From assembly GCF_022662575.1 (NCBI RefSeq), contig NZ_JALBFU010000001.1:630381-694380 (forward strand): 64,000 bases of DNA, read 5' to 3'. Both the position numbers and the translations under genes were made by a program. The notes under the pieces are model-generated. The model made no database searches and had not been told where the DNA came from. It saw nothing but the letters and a program-made list of their open reading frames with translations. The stretch is from Luteimonas aquatica (GTDB lineage Bacteria > Pseudomonadota > Gammaproteobacteria > Xanthomonadales > Xanthomonadaceae). Below, one piece after another: positions 27,496-33,776 of the stretch; position 1 is the stretch's first letter; each line of letters opens with the position of its first letter.

Positions 27496-27542
27496 GAATT
27501 CGCCTACGGCGGCCTGCGTAAAGCCGCCACCCGAATTTACGC

Positions 27543-27572
27543 CGTCGTCCCAGCGGCAGCTGGGACCCATTT
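27543..27572 (+). repeat. Left copy of the 30-bp palindromic repeat flanking the GIY-YIG gene
   Basis: It contains the palindrome GTCCCAGC-ggca-GCTGGGAC (8-bp stem) inside a 30-bp unit running from CGTC to CATTT. The right copy at 27918-27947 is its inverted complement, identical at 27 of 30 positions, with all differences in the 4-nt loop. Confidence 0.9.
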
Positions 27573-27618
27573 TTGCTTCCATACCCTGGTACCGGGGATG
27601 GAAGCGGAATGGAAACCG

Positions 27619-27912
27619 ATGCGTGAACGACTTCCTGCCGTCTATCTGCTTGCCAGCAAACCACGCGGCACCCTTTATGTCGGTGTAACCTCAGACTTGG
27701 CCAGACGCGTGACAGCGCACAAAGCCTGCCCGTCAGATGCTTTTACCCGAAAATATAGCGTTCATACCCTGGTCTGGTACGAAACTCATGACGACATGCG
27801 ATCGGCCATCATCAGGGAAAAAAGAATCAAGGCCTGGAAACGGCTATGGAAGATCGCATTGATCGAGAATGCGAATCCGGATTGGCGGGACTTGTCCATG
27901 GAGATTCTCTAG
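27619..27912 (+). CDS. GIY-YIG family nuclease, small stand-alone
   Basis: A 97-residue single-domain GIY-YIG protein. The two signature strands are VYLLASKPRGTLYVGVTSDL (YLL and YVG replace GIY and YIG), then RRVTAHK, LVWYETHDDMRSAIIREKRIKAWKR with the conserved Arg and the metal-binding Glu, and a C-terminal NPDWRDL typical of this subfamily. I chose ATG 27619, since relatives have only a few residues before the first strand; an in-frame ATG at 27598 lies inside another palindrome (27575-27605). The gene has more A+T than its neighbours and is bracketed by inverted repeat copies, so it looks like a mobile cassette. Cellular role unknown. Confidence 0.85.
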   Translation: MRERLPAVYLLASKPRGTLYVGVTSDLARRVTAHKACPSDAFTRKYSVHTLVWYETHDDMRSAIIREKRIKAWKRLWKIALIENANPDWRDLSMEIL

Positions 27913-27917
27913 AATCG

Positions 27918-27947
27918 AAATGGGTCCCAGCCTTCGCTGGGACGACG
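27918..27947 (-). repeat. Right copy of the 30-bp palindromic repeat flanking the GIY-YIG gene
   Basis: Inverted copy of 27543-27572 with stem GTCCCAGC-cttc-GCTGGGAC. It begins 5 nt after the nuclease stop and ends 11 nt before the next gene. Confidence 0.9.
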
Positions 27948-27958
27948 AGAGCCACGAC

Positions 27959-28951
27959 ATGACGATTCCGGGGAGTTTTCGCGCGTTCCGCATCCACAGC
28001 GACGACGCCGGCTATCGCAGCGGCATCGAGGAGCTCTCGCTCGACGATCTCGCCCCGGGCGAAATCGTCGTCAAGACCGCGCACTCCTCCGTCAACTTCA
28101 AGGACGCGCTGGCCGGCACCGGCAAGGGCAAGATCCTGCGCAGCTTCCCGCTGGTCGGCGGCATCGACGTGGCCGGCCATGTCGTGGCCTCCACCGACAA
28201 GGCCTTCAAGGAAGGCGACGCGGTGCTCGCCACCGGCTCCGGCCTCAGCGAGACGCGCGACGGCGGCTATTCGGAATACGCGCGCCTGGAAGCGCGCTGG
28301 GCGATTCCGCTGCCGGCCGGCCTGAGCCTCCGCGAGAGCATGATCCTGGGCACCGCCGGCTTCACCGCCGCCCTGGCCCTGCTGCGCATGCGCGAGAACC
28401 GGCAGACGCCCGGCCTCGGGCCGCTGGCCGTGACCGGCGCCAGCGGCGGGGTCGGCTCGCTCGCGCTCGACATCTTCAGCAGCGCCGGCTTCGAGGTGCA
28501 CGCGATCAGCGGCAAGCCCGAACACGCCGACTACCTGACGGCGATCGGCGCCAGCGCCGTGCTCGGCCGCGACGCGCTCGCCACCACGCGGCCGATGGAC
28601 ACCGCCCGCTTCGGCGGCGGCCTGGACAACGTCGGCGGCGCCATGCTGGCCAGCCTGCTGGCGCAGACCGCGCCCTACGGCAACGTCGCCAGCGCCGGCC
28701 TCGCCGCCAGCCACGATCTGCCGACCACGGTGATGCCCTTCATCATCCGCGGCGTCTCGCTGCTGGGCGTGGCCTCGGCCGGCACCGCGCGCGACATCCG
28801 CGAGGAGGTCTGGCGCCGCCTGGCCTCGGACTGGAAGCCGCGCCATCTCGAGCGCATCTGCACCCGCGAGGCGAGGCTGGCGGACCTGCCCGAGATCTTC
28901 GAGACGATGCTCGCCGGCGGCTCGATCGGACGGACCCTGGTCACGTTCTAG
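27959..28951 (+). CDS. YhdH/AcuI-type zinc-free alcohol dehydrogenase / quinone oxidoreductase
   Basis: A 330-residue medium-chain reductase. The N-terminal catalytic domain has VNFKDALAGTGKGKI and FPLVGGIDVAGHV, and the NADPH Rossmann motif is VTGASGGVGSLALDI (about 158-172). It belongs to the YhdH/YhfP group that includes acrylyl-CoA reductase AcuI, and it lacks the zinc ligands of classical ADHs. It likely reduces an alpha,beta-unsaturated CoA ester or a related enone in the cytoplasm. Met 27959 is chosen because the frame upstream runs through the repeat. Confidence 0.9.
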   Translation: MTIPGSFRAFRIHSDDAGYRSGIEELSLDDLAPGEIVVKTAHSSVNFKDALAGTGKGKILRSFPLVGGIDVAGHVVASTDKAFKEGDAVLATGSGLSETRDGGYSEYARLEARWAIPLPAGLSLRESMILGTAGFTAALALLRMRENRQTPGLGPLAVTGASGGVGSLALDIFSSAGFEVHAISGKPEHADYLTAIGASAVLGRDALATTRPMDTARFGGGLDNVGGAMLASLLAQTAPYGNVASAGLAASHDLPTTVMPFIIRGVSLLGVASAGTARDIREEVWRRLASDWKPRHLERICTREARLADLPEIFETMLAGGSIGRTLVTF

Positions 28952-28961
28952 CGCGGCGCGC

Positions 28962-28989
28962 TTGCCCCGGGCACGGCCATGGCTACAAT
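28962..28989 (+). promoter_or_regulatory. Promoter of the CheY-like gene
   Basis: TTGCCC (28962-28967) and TACAAT (28984-28989) are 16 bp apart. Transcription would begin about 20 nt before ATG 29015, which is preceded by GGGGAG. Confidence 0.55.
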
Positions 28990-29014
28990 CGGGGCGCACT
29001 CTTCGGGGAGTCCC

Positions 29015-29377
29015 ATGGCGCGTATCCTGATCGTCGACGATTCGCCGTCGCAATTGATGGGCATCCGCCGCATCGTCGAGAAGCTCGGGCACCAGGCCCT
29101 GACGGCGGAGGACGGCGCGGCGGGCGTGGAGCTGGCGCAGCGCGAACTGCCCGACCTGATCCTGATGGACGTGGTGATGCCCAACCTCAACGGGTTCCAG
29201 GCCACCCGCTCGATCACCCGCGACACCCGCACCGCGCACATCCCGATCGTCCTGGTCACCACCAAGGACCAGGACACCGACCGCGTCTGGGGCCTGCGCC
29301 AGGGCGCCAAGGCCTACCTCACCAAGCCCTTCAGCGATACGGAGCTGGCGAAGGTCATCGCCGAGCTGATCGGCTGA
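29015..29377 (+). CDS. Single-domain response regulator (CheY/PilH-like)
   Basis: A 120-residue receiver domain without an output domain. The acidic pocket is DD (residues 8-9), the phosphorylation Asp is in LILMDVVMPNLNG (about 52), the Thr is in VLVTTKDQ and the Lys in YLTKPF. The sequence is closest in character to PilG/PilH regulators of type IV pili (ARILIVDDSPSQLMGIRRIVEKLGH), but no other pil genes are near, so the partner kinase is unknown. ATG 29015 is chosen over an upstream Met because it fits the first beta strand and the ribosome site. Confidence 0.93.
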   Translation: MARILIVDDSPSQLMGIRRIVEKLGHQALTAEDGAAGVELAQRELPDLILMDVVMPNLNGFQATRSITRDTRTAHIPIVLVTTKDQDTDRVWGLRQGAKAYLTKPFSDTELAKVIAELIG

Positions 29378-29408
29378 GGCCGCAGCACCACCTGCCCGCG
29401 GACGGTCG

Positions 29409-30299
29409 TCAGCTCTTGGCGAACGCCTCGGCGAGCTTGCGATAGGCCTCGCGCTGCGCGTCGCTGCGCGCCTTGGGCGCCTCCACTTCCAACTCGACGA
29501 TCTGGTCGCCCGCCGGCATGCCGCCGCTGCCCGGCAGGCCGCGACCGCGCAGGCGCAGCTTGCGCCCGGCCTCCGAATCGGCGGGAATCTTCAGCTCCAC
29601 CTTCCCGCCCAGCGTCGGCACGCTGATGGCCGCGCCCAGCGCGGCCTCCCACGGCGCCACCGGCAGGGTGTAGATGATGTTGCGCCCGTCCACCTCGAAC
29701 TGCGGATGGGCGGCGTACTCGATCTCCAGCAGCAGGTCGCCGTGCTCGCCCTGCCCGGCCAGGCGGATCGACTGCCCGGGACGGATGCCCTTGGGAATGC
29801 GCACGTCCAGGGCCTTGCCGTTCACGCTGATGCGCACGCTCGAGCCGTCGTGGATGGCCTCCAGGGGAACGGCCAGCTTCGCGCGCGTATGCCCGCGCGG
29901 CGTCGGCCGGTGCGCATGGCCGGCGCCGAAACCGCCGCGCCCGAACAGGCCTTCGAAGAAATCGCTGAACCCGCCGTTGGCGCCGCCCGCGCCGCTGGCG
30001 AAGATCTCGTCGAAATCGTATCCGGGGACGCCGGCGCCGCCGAAGCCGCCGGGCGTCTCGTGCACCTCGTCGCCAGGCCGGTAGCCGCGTGCGCGCAGCT
30101 GGTCGTAGGCCGCGCGCTTCTGCGGATCGCGCAGCGCCTCGTAGGCCTCGTTGACCGCCTTGAACTGTTCCTCCGCCCCCGCTTCCTTGCTCACGTCCGG
30201 ATGGTATTTGCGCGCCAGCCTGCGGTAGGCCGTCTTGATCTCGGCCTCGCCCGCGTTCGGCTCCACGCCCAGCGTCTGGTAGTAGTCTTTGAATTGCAT
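29409..30299 (-). CDS. cbpA: Curved DNA-binding protein / DnaJ-like co-chaperone
   Basis: A 296-residue protein. The J domain (5-70) contains the HPD motif in [11 protein letters not shown] Gly/Phe-rich linker follows (about 90-150, [17 protein letters not shown]), then two beta-sandwich C-terminal domains, without the zinc-finger of DnaJ. This is the CbpA architecture: stimulation of DnaK ATPase, plus DNA binding in E. coli. The start [12 protein letters not shown] is the family start. It lies downstream of hsp20 on the same strand and probably belongs to the same heat-stress unit. Confidence 0.93.
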   Translation of the reverse strand: MQFKDYYQTLGVEPNAGEAEIKTAYRRLARKYHPDVSKEAGAEEQFKAVNEAYEALRDPQKRAAYDQLRARGYRPGDEVHETPGGFGGAGVPGYDFDEIFASGAGGANGGFSDFFEGLFGRGGFGAGHAHRPTPRGHTRAKLAVPLEAIHDGSSVRISVNGKALDVRIPKGIRPGQSIRLAGQGEHGDLLLEIEYAAHPQFEVDGRNIIYTLPVAPWEAALGAAISVPTLGGKVELKIPADSEAGRKLRLRGRGLPGSGGMPAGDQIVELEVEAPKARSDAQREAYRKLAEAFAKS

Positions 30300-30318
30300 G
30301 CTCGCCCTCAAACGCCCA

Positions 30319-30342
30319 ACCCGCGGCCGTCCGGCCGCGGGT
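30319..30342. repeat. Inverted repeat between hsp20 and cbpA
   Basis: A perfect 10-bp stem (ACCCGCGGCC and complement) with a 4-nt loop, 20-43 nt upstream of the cbpA start. It could attenuate or separate expression of the two chaperone genes. Confidence 0.5.
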
Positions 30343-30394
30343 CGAGGATATACCCGGATTGTCGGAAAACCGCCATCGCGGCGCATCCCGGTGC

Positions 30395-30412
30395 CGCGGG
30401 CTCATGCCCGCG
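30395..30412 (-). terminator. Short hairpin after hsp20
   Basis: A 7-bp stem CGCGGGC/GCCCGCG with TCAT loop, starting 7 nt beyond the hsp20 stop on the minus strand. There is no T-run. Weak terminator or mRNA end hairpin. Confidence 0.35.
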
Positions 30413-30418
30413 ACGGGG

Positions 30419-30865
30419 TCACTGCACGGTCGGCGACCCTACCGCGATGCGGCGCGGCGCCACTTCCGCCTTCTTCGGGATCACGATCTCCAGCACGCCG
30501 TTGCGGCCGCTGGCCGAGATGCGCTCGGCATCGGCGCTCTCGGGCAGCGCGAAACGGCGATGGAAGCGCCCGTGGCGACGCTCCGCTCGCGCGAAGCGCT
30601 CGTTCTCGGCCGCCTGCTCGGCGCTGCGTTCGCCGCGGATCGAGAGGATGTTCTTGTCCATCTGGATCTCGATCTCCCGCGGATCGACGCCGGGCAGGTC
30701 CGCTCGGATGACGAAACGCCCGGCCTCCTCCTTGATGTCGACGCCGGGCACCCACGGCGCGTCCGCGGCGGCGGCTTCGCCGTCGCCGAAGCGGCCGAAA
30801 GCGTATTTGATCTCGTTGTGCAGCGCGGCCGGCAGCGGCCACTGGCGATAACGGACGATACTCAT
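30419..30865 (-). CDS. Hsp20 family small heat-shock protein
   Basis: A 148-residue alpha-crystallin-domain chaperone. The domain (about 42-138) holds VDIKEEAGRFVIRADLPGVDP, ILSIRGERS and the closing NGVLEIVIPKK with the IxI-type tail IAVG. It holds unfolding proteins for DnaK/DnaJ. The start MSIVRYRQWPLP is supported by GGAGT upstream; longer in-frame sequence crosses the promoter. It lies upstream of cbpA, and a sigma-32-like promoter precedes it. Confidence 0.95.
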   Translation of the reverse strand: MSIVRYRQWPLPAALHNEIKYAFGRFGDGEAAAADAPWVPGVDIKEEAGRFVIRADLPGVDPREIEIQMDKNILSIRGERSAEQAAENERFARAERRHGRFHRRFALPESADAERISASGRNGVLEIVIPKKAEVAPRRIAVGSPTVQ

Positions 30866-30934
30866 GATGCTGACTCCAATGGGGTGACTTGACGGTTGTG
30901 TGCGGAACGGCGGCATGGCGCCGCCATGCCAGCG

Positions 30935-30962
30935 AAATAGGCCCGCCCGCGATGATTTCAAG
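30935..30962 (-). promoter_or_regulatory. Sigma-32-like heat-shock promoter for hsp20
   Basis: On the minus strand, CTTGAAA (30962-30956) is followed after 13 nt by GCCTATTT (30942-30935). The -35 is an exact match to the CTTGAAA consensus and the -10 matches CCCCATnT at most positions. Transcription would start near 30928, giving a leader of about 60 nt. Confidence 0.6.
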
Positions 30963-30967
30963 CCGCC

Positions 30968-30999
30968 TTGACATCCCCGGACGCCGCCCCGACTACACT
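30968..30999 (+). promoter_or_regulatory. Possible peroxiredoxin promoter
   Basis: A perfect TTGACA (30968-30973) and TACACT (30994-30999) precede the peroxiredoxin start, but the 20-bp spacer is too long for a standard sigma-70 site. It may need an activator. Confidence 0.35.
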
Positions 31000-31027
31000 G
31001 TGTTCACCCTTCCGACGGGACTTTCCC

Positions 31028-31507
31028 ATGGCCATCCAGACCGGCGACCGCATACCCGAGGCAAAACTGCAGCGCATCGGCGAAGGCGTCGAGATCATCG
31101 ACACGCCCACGCTGTTCAACGACAAGAAGGTGGTGCTGTTCGCCGTGCCGGGCGCGTTCACGCCCACCTGCTCGGAACGCCATTTGCCGGGCTACATCGA
31201 ACGCTTCGACGACTTCCGCGCCAAGGGCATCGAGGTCGCGTGCATGGCCGTCAACGATCCCTTCGTCATGCAGGCCTGGGGCCGCAGCCAGCAGGCGCCG
31301 GAGGGATTGCTGATGCTGGCCGACGGCAACGGCGAATTCGCGCGCCTGCTCGGCCTGGAAATGGACGCCAGCGCCTACGGCATGGGCACGCGCGCCAAGC
31401 GCTTCTCGCTGTACGCCGAGGACGGCGTGGTGAAGCTGCTCAACGTCGAGGCGCCCGGCGAGTTCCGCGTGTCCTCGGCCGACTATCTGCTGCAGCAGCT
31501 GGCCTGA
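31028..31507 (+). CDS. Peroxiredoxin, Prx5 type
   Basis: A 159-residue thiol peroxidase. The peroxidatic Cys is in VPGAFTPTCSERHLPGY (about residue 48) and the core continues GIEVACMAVNDPFVMQAWG. This is the Prx5 subfamily (glutathione- or thioredoxin-dependent); no glutaredoxin domain is fused. Cytoplasmic, removing peroxides. It is divergent from hsp20 with a shared 162-nt control region. Confidence 0.95.
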   Translation: MAIQTGDRIPEAKLQRIGEGVEIIDTPTLFNDKKVVLFAVPGAFTPTCSERHLPGYIERFDDFRAKGIEVACMAVNDPFVMQAWGRSQQAPEGLLMLADGNGEFARLLGLEMDASAYGMGTRAKRFSLYAEDGVVKLLNVEAPGEFRVSSADYLLQQLA

Positions 31508-31522
31508 CTCCGCCTTGGCAGA

Positions 31523-31563
31523 TCCGTATCGGCATGTCGCGTTCCGGCATGTGCCGATACGGA
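31523..31563. repeat. Inverted repeat after the peroxiredoxin gene
   Basis: A perfect 11-bp stem TCCGTATCGGC (31523-31533) with its complement at 31553-31563 and a 19-nt loop, 16 nt after the peroxiredoxin stop. The loop contains further ATG/CAT pairing. Possible terminator without U-tract. Confidence 0.45.
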
Positions 31564-31705
31564 CCTAGGATATGCCCGGTCATCGGATCGCGCCGAGCTG
31601 ATAGGTGATGCCCGGCGACAGCGAGGTGGTCCGCATGTCCGTCGGGGCTTCCGACGCCCGGCAGTTTTTCGCACTGTCCTCGCAGGCGCACGACACATAT
31701 CGCCT

Positions 31706-32377
31706 TCAAGTATCGAACCGCAAGGATCCTTGGACGGCCTGGCCGCCTTCGTATCGGCACATCCACCACCTGTCCGCCGCCAGCTGTTCGAAGTGAATCA
31801 CCGCCCTGTCCGGATATGCCGGAAACAGGAAGGCCACCTGCTCCGCCTGGAGCCGCGCGATCTCTTCATGAAACCTTATTAGGCCGGGCCTTTGCGCCTC
31901 GCCTTCCAGGAACAGCCGCATCCGCTCCTCGAACCGACCGAAATCCGAAACGAGCTCCGCCACGCTTGCCAGCAGCGCCTCGCTCGGCGGCGGCGCTTCG
32001 TTCGCCGCGTTCCATTCCGCGGCGATCCTCACCTCGAGATCGCATCCCTGCAAACGCGTGCTCCAGGCCTCGTCGTCCTCGTCGAGCACCCAGGAACCTG
32101 CTTCCGCCGACAGCGGCGCGCCCGCGGCCTGCGGGCGCCTGCGCGCAGCCGATTCGCGCCGTCTTGCTGCGGCGAATGCCTCGTCGGCCGACAGGTTGCC
32201 CTCGACCGTGGCGATGTACCACCCCACCATCGCCAGCAGCACCAGGCTGATCGTCGAGAAAAAGCCGAAGCCAAGGAAATGGACGGACGCGAGAAACGCC
32301 AGCGCCGCCCCTGCCAGGACCGGCAGCGCTTTTCTCCTGTCAATCTTTGCCTGTTCTTTCGGACTCAAGCGCGACAT
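31706..32377 (-). CDS. Hypothetical two-span membrane protein
   Basis: Not recognised. The 223-residue protein starts MSRLSPKEQAKIDRRK with a basic cytoplasmic tail, followed by two closely spaced hydrophobic helices (about 18-37 and 39-57: VLAGAALAFLASVHFLGFGFFSTISLVLLAMVGWYIATV). A soluble C-terminal part follows, with helical charged segments and WSTRLQGCDLEVRIAAEW. It follows a VOC gene by 38 nt on the same strand. No functional motif is visible. The A+T content of the gene is somewhat above its neighbours. Confidence 0.6.
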   Translation of the reverse strand: MSRLSPKEQAKIDRRKALPVLAGAALAFLASVHFLGFGFFSTISLVLLAMVGWYIATVEGNLSADEAFAAARRRESAARRRPQAAGAPLSAEAGSWVLDEDDEAWSTRLQGCDLEVRIAAEWNAANEAPPPSEALLASVAELVSDFGRFEERMRLFLEGEAQRPGLIRFHEEIARLQAEQVAFLFPAYPDRAVIHFEQLAADRWWMCRYEGGQAVQGSLRFDT

Positions 32378-32415
32378 ATTCCATACTCGTGCCAAGGCAT
32401 CGGATTTCGCGGCAC

Positions 32416-32841
32416 TCACGCGCCCTTGTTCTTGTCGTCCCAGAGCATCGGCTCCCACAGTTCGACCTTGTTGCCGTCCGGATCCATGATCCAGGCGAAC
32501 TTGCCGTTCTCGTGCGACTCCGGGCCGCCGACGATCGCGATATCGGCCGCGCGCAGCTGCGCGAGCATTTCGTCGAGGCCGTCCACGCGGTAGTTGATCA
32601 TGAAGGACGAGTCGCTCGGGCTGAACCATTGGCTGTCCCTGTCGGCGAGATGCCATACGGTGAGCCCTCCGTCCTCGGCCTTGTCGTCCGGCCAGCGCAG
32701 CACGGCGCCGCCGAAGACCTCCAGCTGCAGGCCCAGGTGTTTCTGGTACCACGCCGCCAACGCGGCGCTGTCGCCCTTGCACTTCAGGAAGACGCCGCCG
32801 ATCCCGGTAATCTTTGCCACGAAAGCCCCCGATTCGTGCAT
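32416..32841 (-). CDS. VOC/glyoxalase superfamily protein
   Basis: A 141-residue protein with the fold pattern IGGVFLKCKGDSAALAAWYQKHLGLQLE at the start and AWIMDPDGNKVELWEP at the end, where the Glu before LWEP is the usual metal ligand. It belongs to the glyoxalase/dioxygenase-like VOC group; the substrate cannot be predicted. It is first of a two-gene set with the hypothetical membrane protein. The real start may be a Met or Val several residues further in; MHESGAFVAKITGIGG is kept. Confidence 0.8.
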   Translation of the reverse strand: MHESGAFVAKITGIGGVFLKCKGDSAALAAWYQKHLGLQLEVFGGAVLRWPDDKAEDGGLTVWHLADRDSQWFSPSDSSFMINYRVDGLDEMLAQLRAADIAIVGGPESHENGKFAWIMDPDGNKVELWEPMLWDDKNKGA

Positions 32842-33047
32842 CGCCCGACGCGCCGAGCGCCAGGCGGGAATGGCGACGACTTTGCTCCCGACCGGGGGCG
32901 AGCGTCAATCGCATTCCCGCGGGTACGGACGGCGCAGGGTCGCCGTGGTTTCGAGCATCGACCAGCCCGTTGCGGGATCGAGCGGCGCGATTCGATCCCG
33001 CGATCCTCCCGGTGTATCCTCCGGCCAGGCAGGAGCCCGAGGCGCTC

Positions 33048-33764
33048 ATGGATCACGCAACCCGGAATGCCGCCCTCACCGGCCGCGGACGCATCGCCCG
33101 ACGCATCGGCTGGATCGTCGTCTCGCTCCTGATCGCCGCGATCAGCATCGAATTCCTGCTGACCGTGTACGGCAAGTACCACGATCCGGCCCCCGGCGGC
33201 GCCTACGCCATGTTCTGGTCGCGGCGAGGCTGGCTGTGGACCCACCTTGCCGGCGGCGTGCTGGCCATCGTCCTGGGCCCGCTGCAGTTCCTGACGCGCA
33301 AGCAGAAGACCTATCCGCGCCTGCATCGCTGGATGGGGCGCGTCTACATGGTCGGCATCCTGATCGCCTGCACGGGCGCCACCGGACTGATCGCCACCTC
33401 GCAGGCGCCTCTGGGCATCCGCGCCGCCTTCGCCTCCACCGCGCTGGCATGGCTGACGACGGCGCTGGCCGCCCTGATCGCGATCCGCCAAGGCCGGGTG
33501 TCCGCGCACCGGCGCTGGATGATCCGCAACTATCTGGTCACGCTCTCGCCGATCACCTTCCGTATTTTCCTGCAGGCCCATCTGGCGACGGGATCACCGC
33601 CCTCGCCGGCCATGGTGGCGCTGCTGCTGTGGATGAGCTGGCTGCTTCCGCTGCTGATCTACGAAGCGGGCCATCGCGTCGCCGGCCTGAGGCGCGCGGC
33701 GTCCGCGCGTCGAACCCGCATCGCCACGCACGCCGCACCGCGTCTTGACGCAGGGGCCGCCTGA
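33048..33764 (+). CDS. DUF2306 membrane protein
   Basis: A 238-residue protein with about six hydrophobic segments (IGWIVVSLLIAAISIEFLL, LWTHLAGGVLAIVLGPLQFL, VGILIACTGATGLIA, ALAWLTTALAALIAI, IRNYLVTLSPITFRIFL, ALLLWMSWLLPLLIYEAG). It carries conserved His/Arg signatures RLHRWMGRVY and AHRRWMIRNY of DUF2306. Function unknown; the paired His may bind heme (speculation). It is single on the plus strand and converges on pbpC. Confidence 0.85.
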   Translation: MDHATRNAALTGRGRIARRIGWIVVSLLIAAISIEFLLTVYGKYHDPAPGGAYAMFWSRRGWLWTHLAGGVLAIVLGPLQFLTRKQKTYPRLHRWMGRVYMVGILIACTGATGLIATSQAPLGIRAAFASTALAWLTTALAALIAIRQGRVSAHRRWMIRNYLVTLSPITFRIFLQAHLATGSPPSPAMVALLLWMSWLLPLLIYEAGHRVAGLRRAASARRTRIATHAAPRLDAGAA

Positions 33765-33776
33765 GGCTGGCGCCGG

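Noticed and set aside
27598..27618. Upstream ATG of the GIY-YIG gene
   Set aside because: It lies in the right arm of a palindrome and adds residues not found in relatives; ATG 27619 fits better, although the upstream start cannot be fully excluded.
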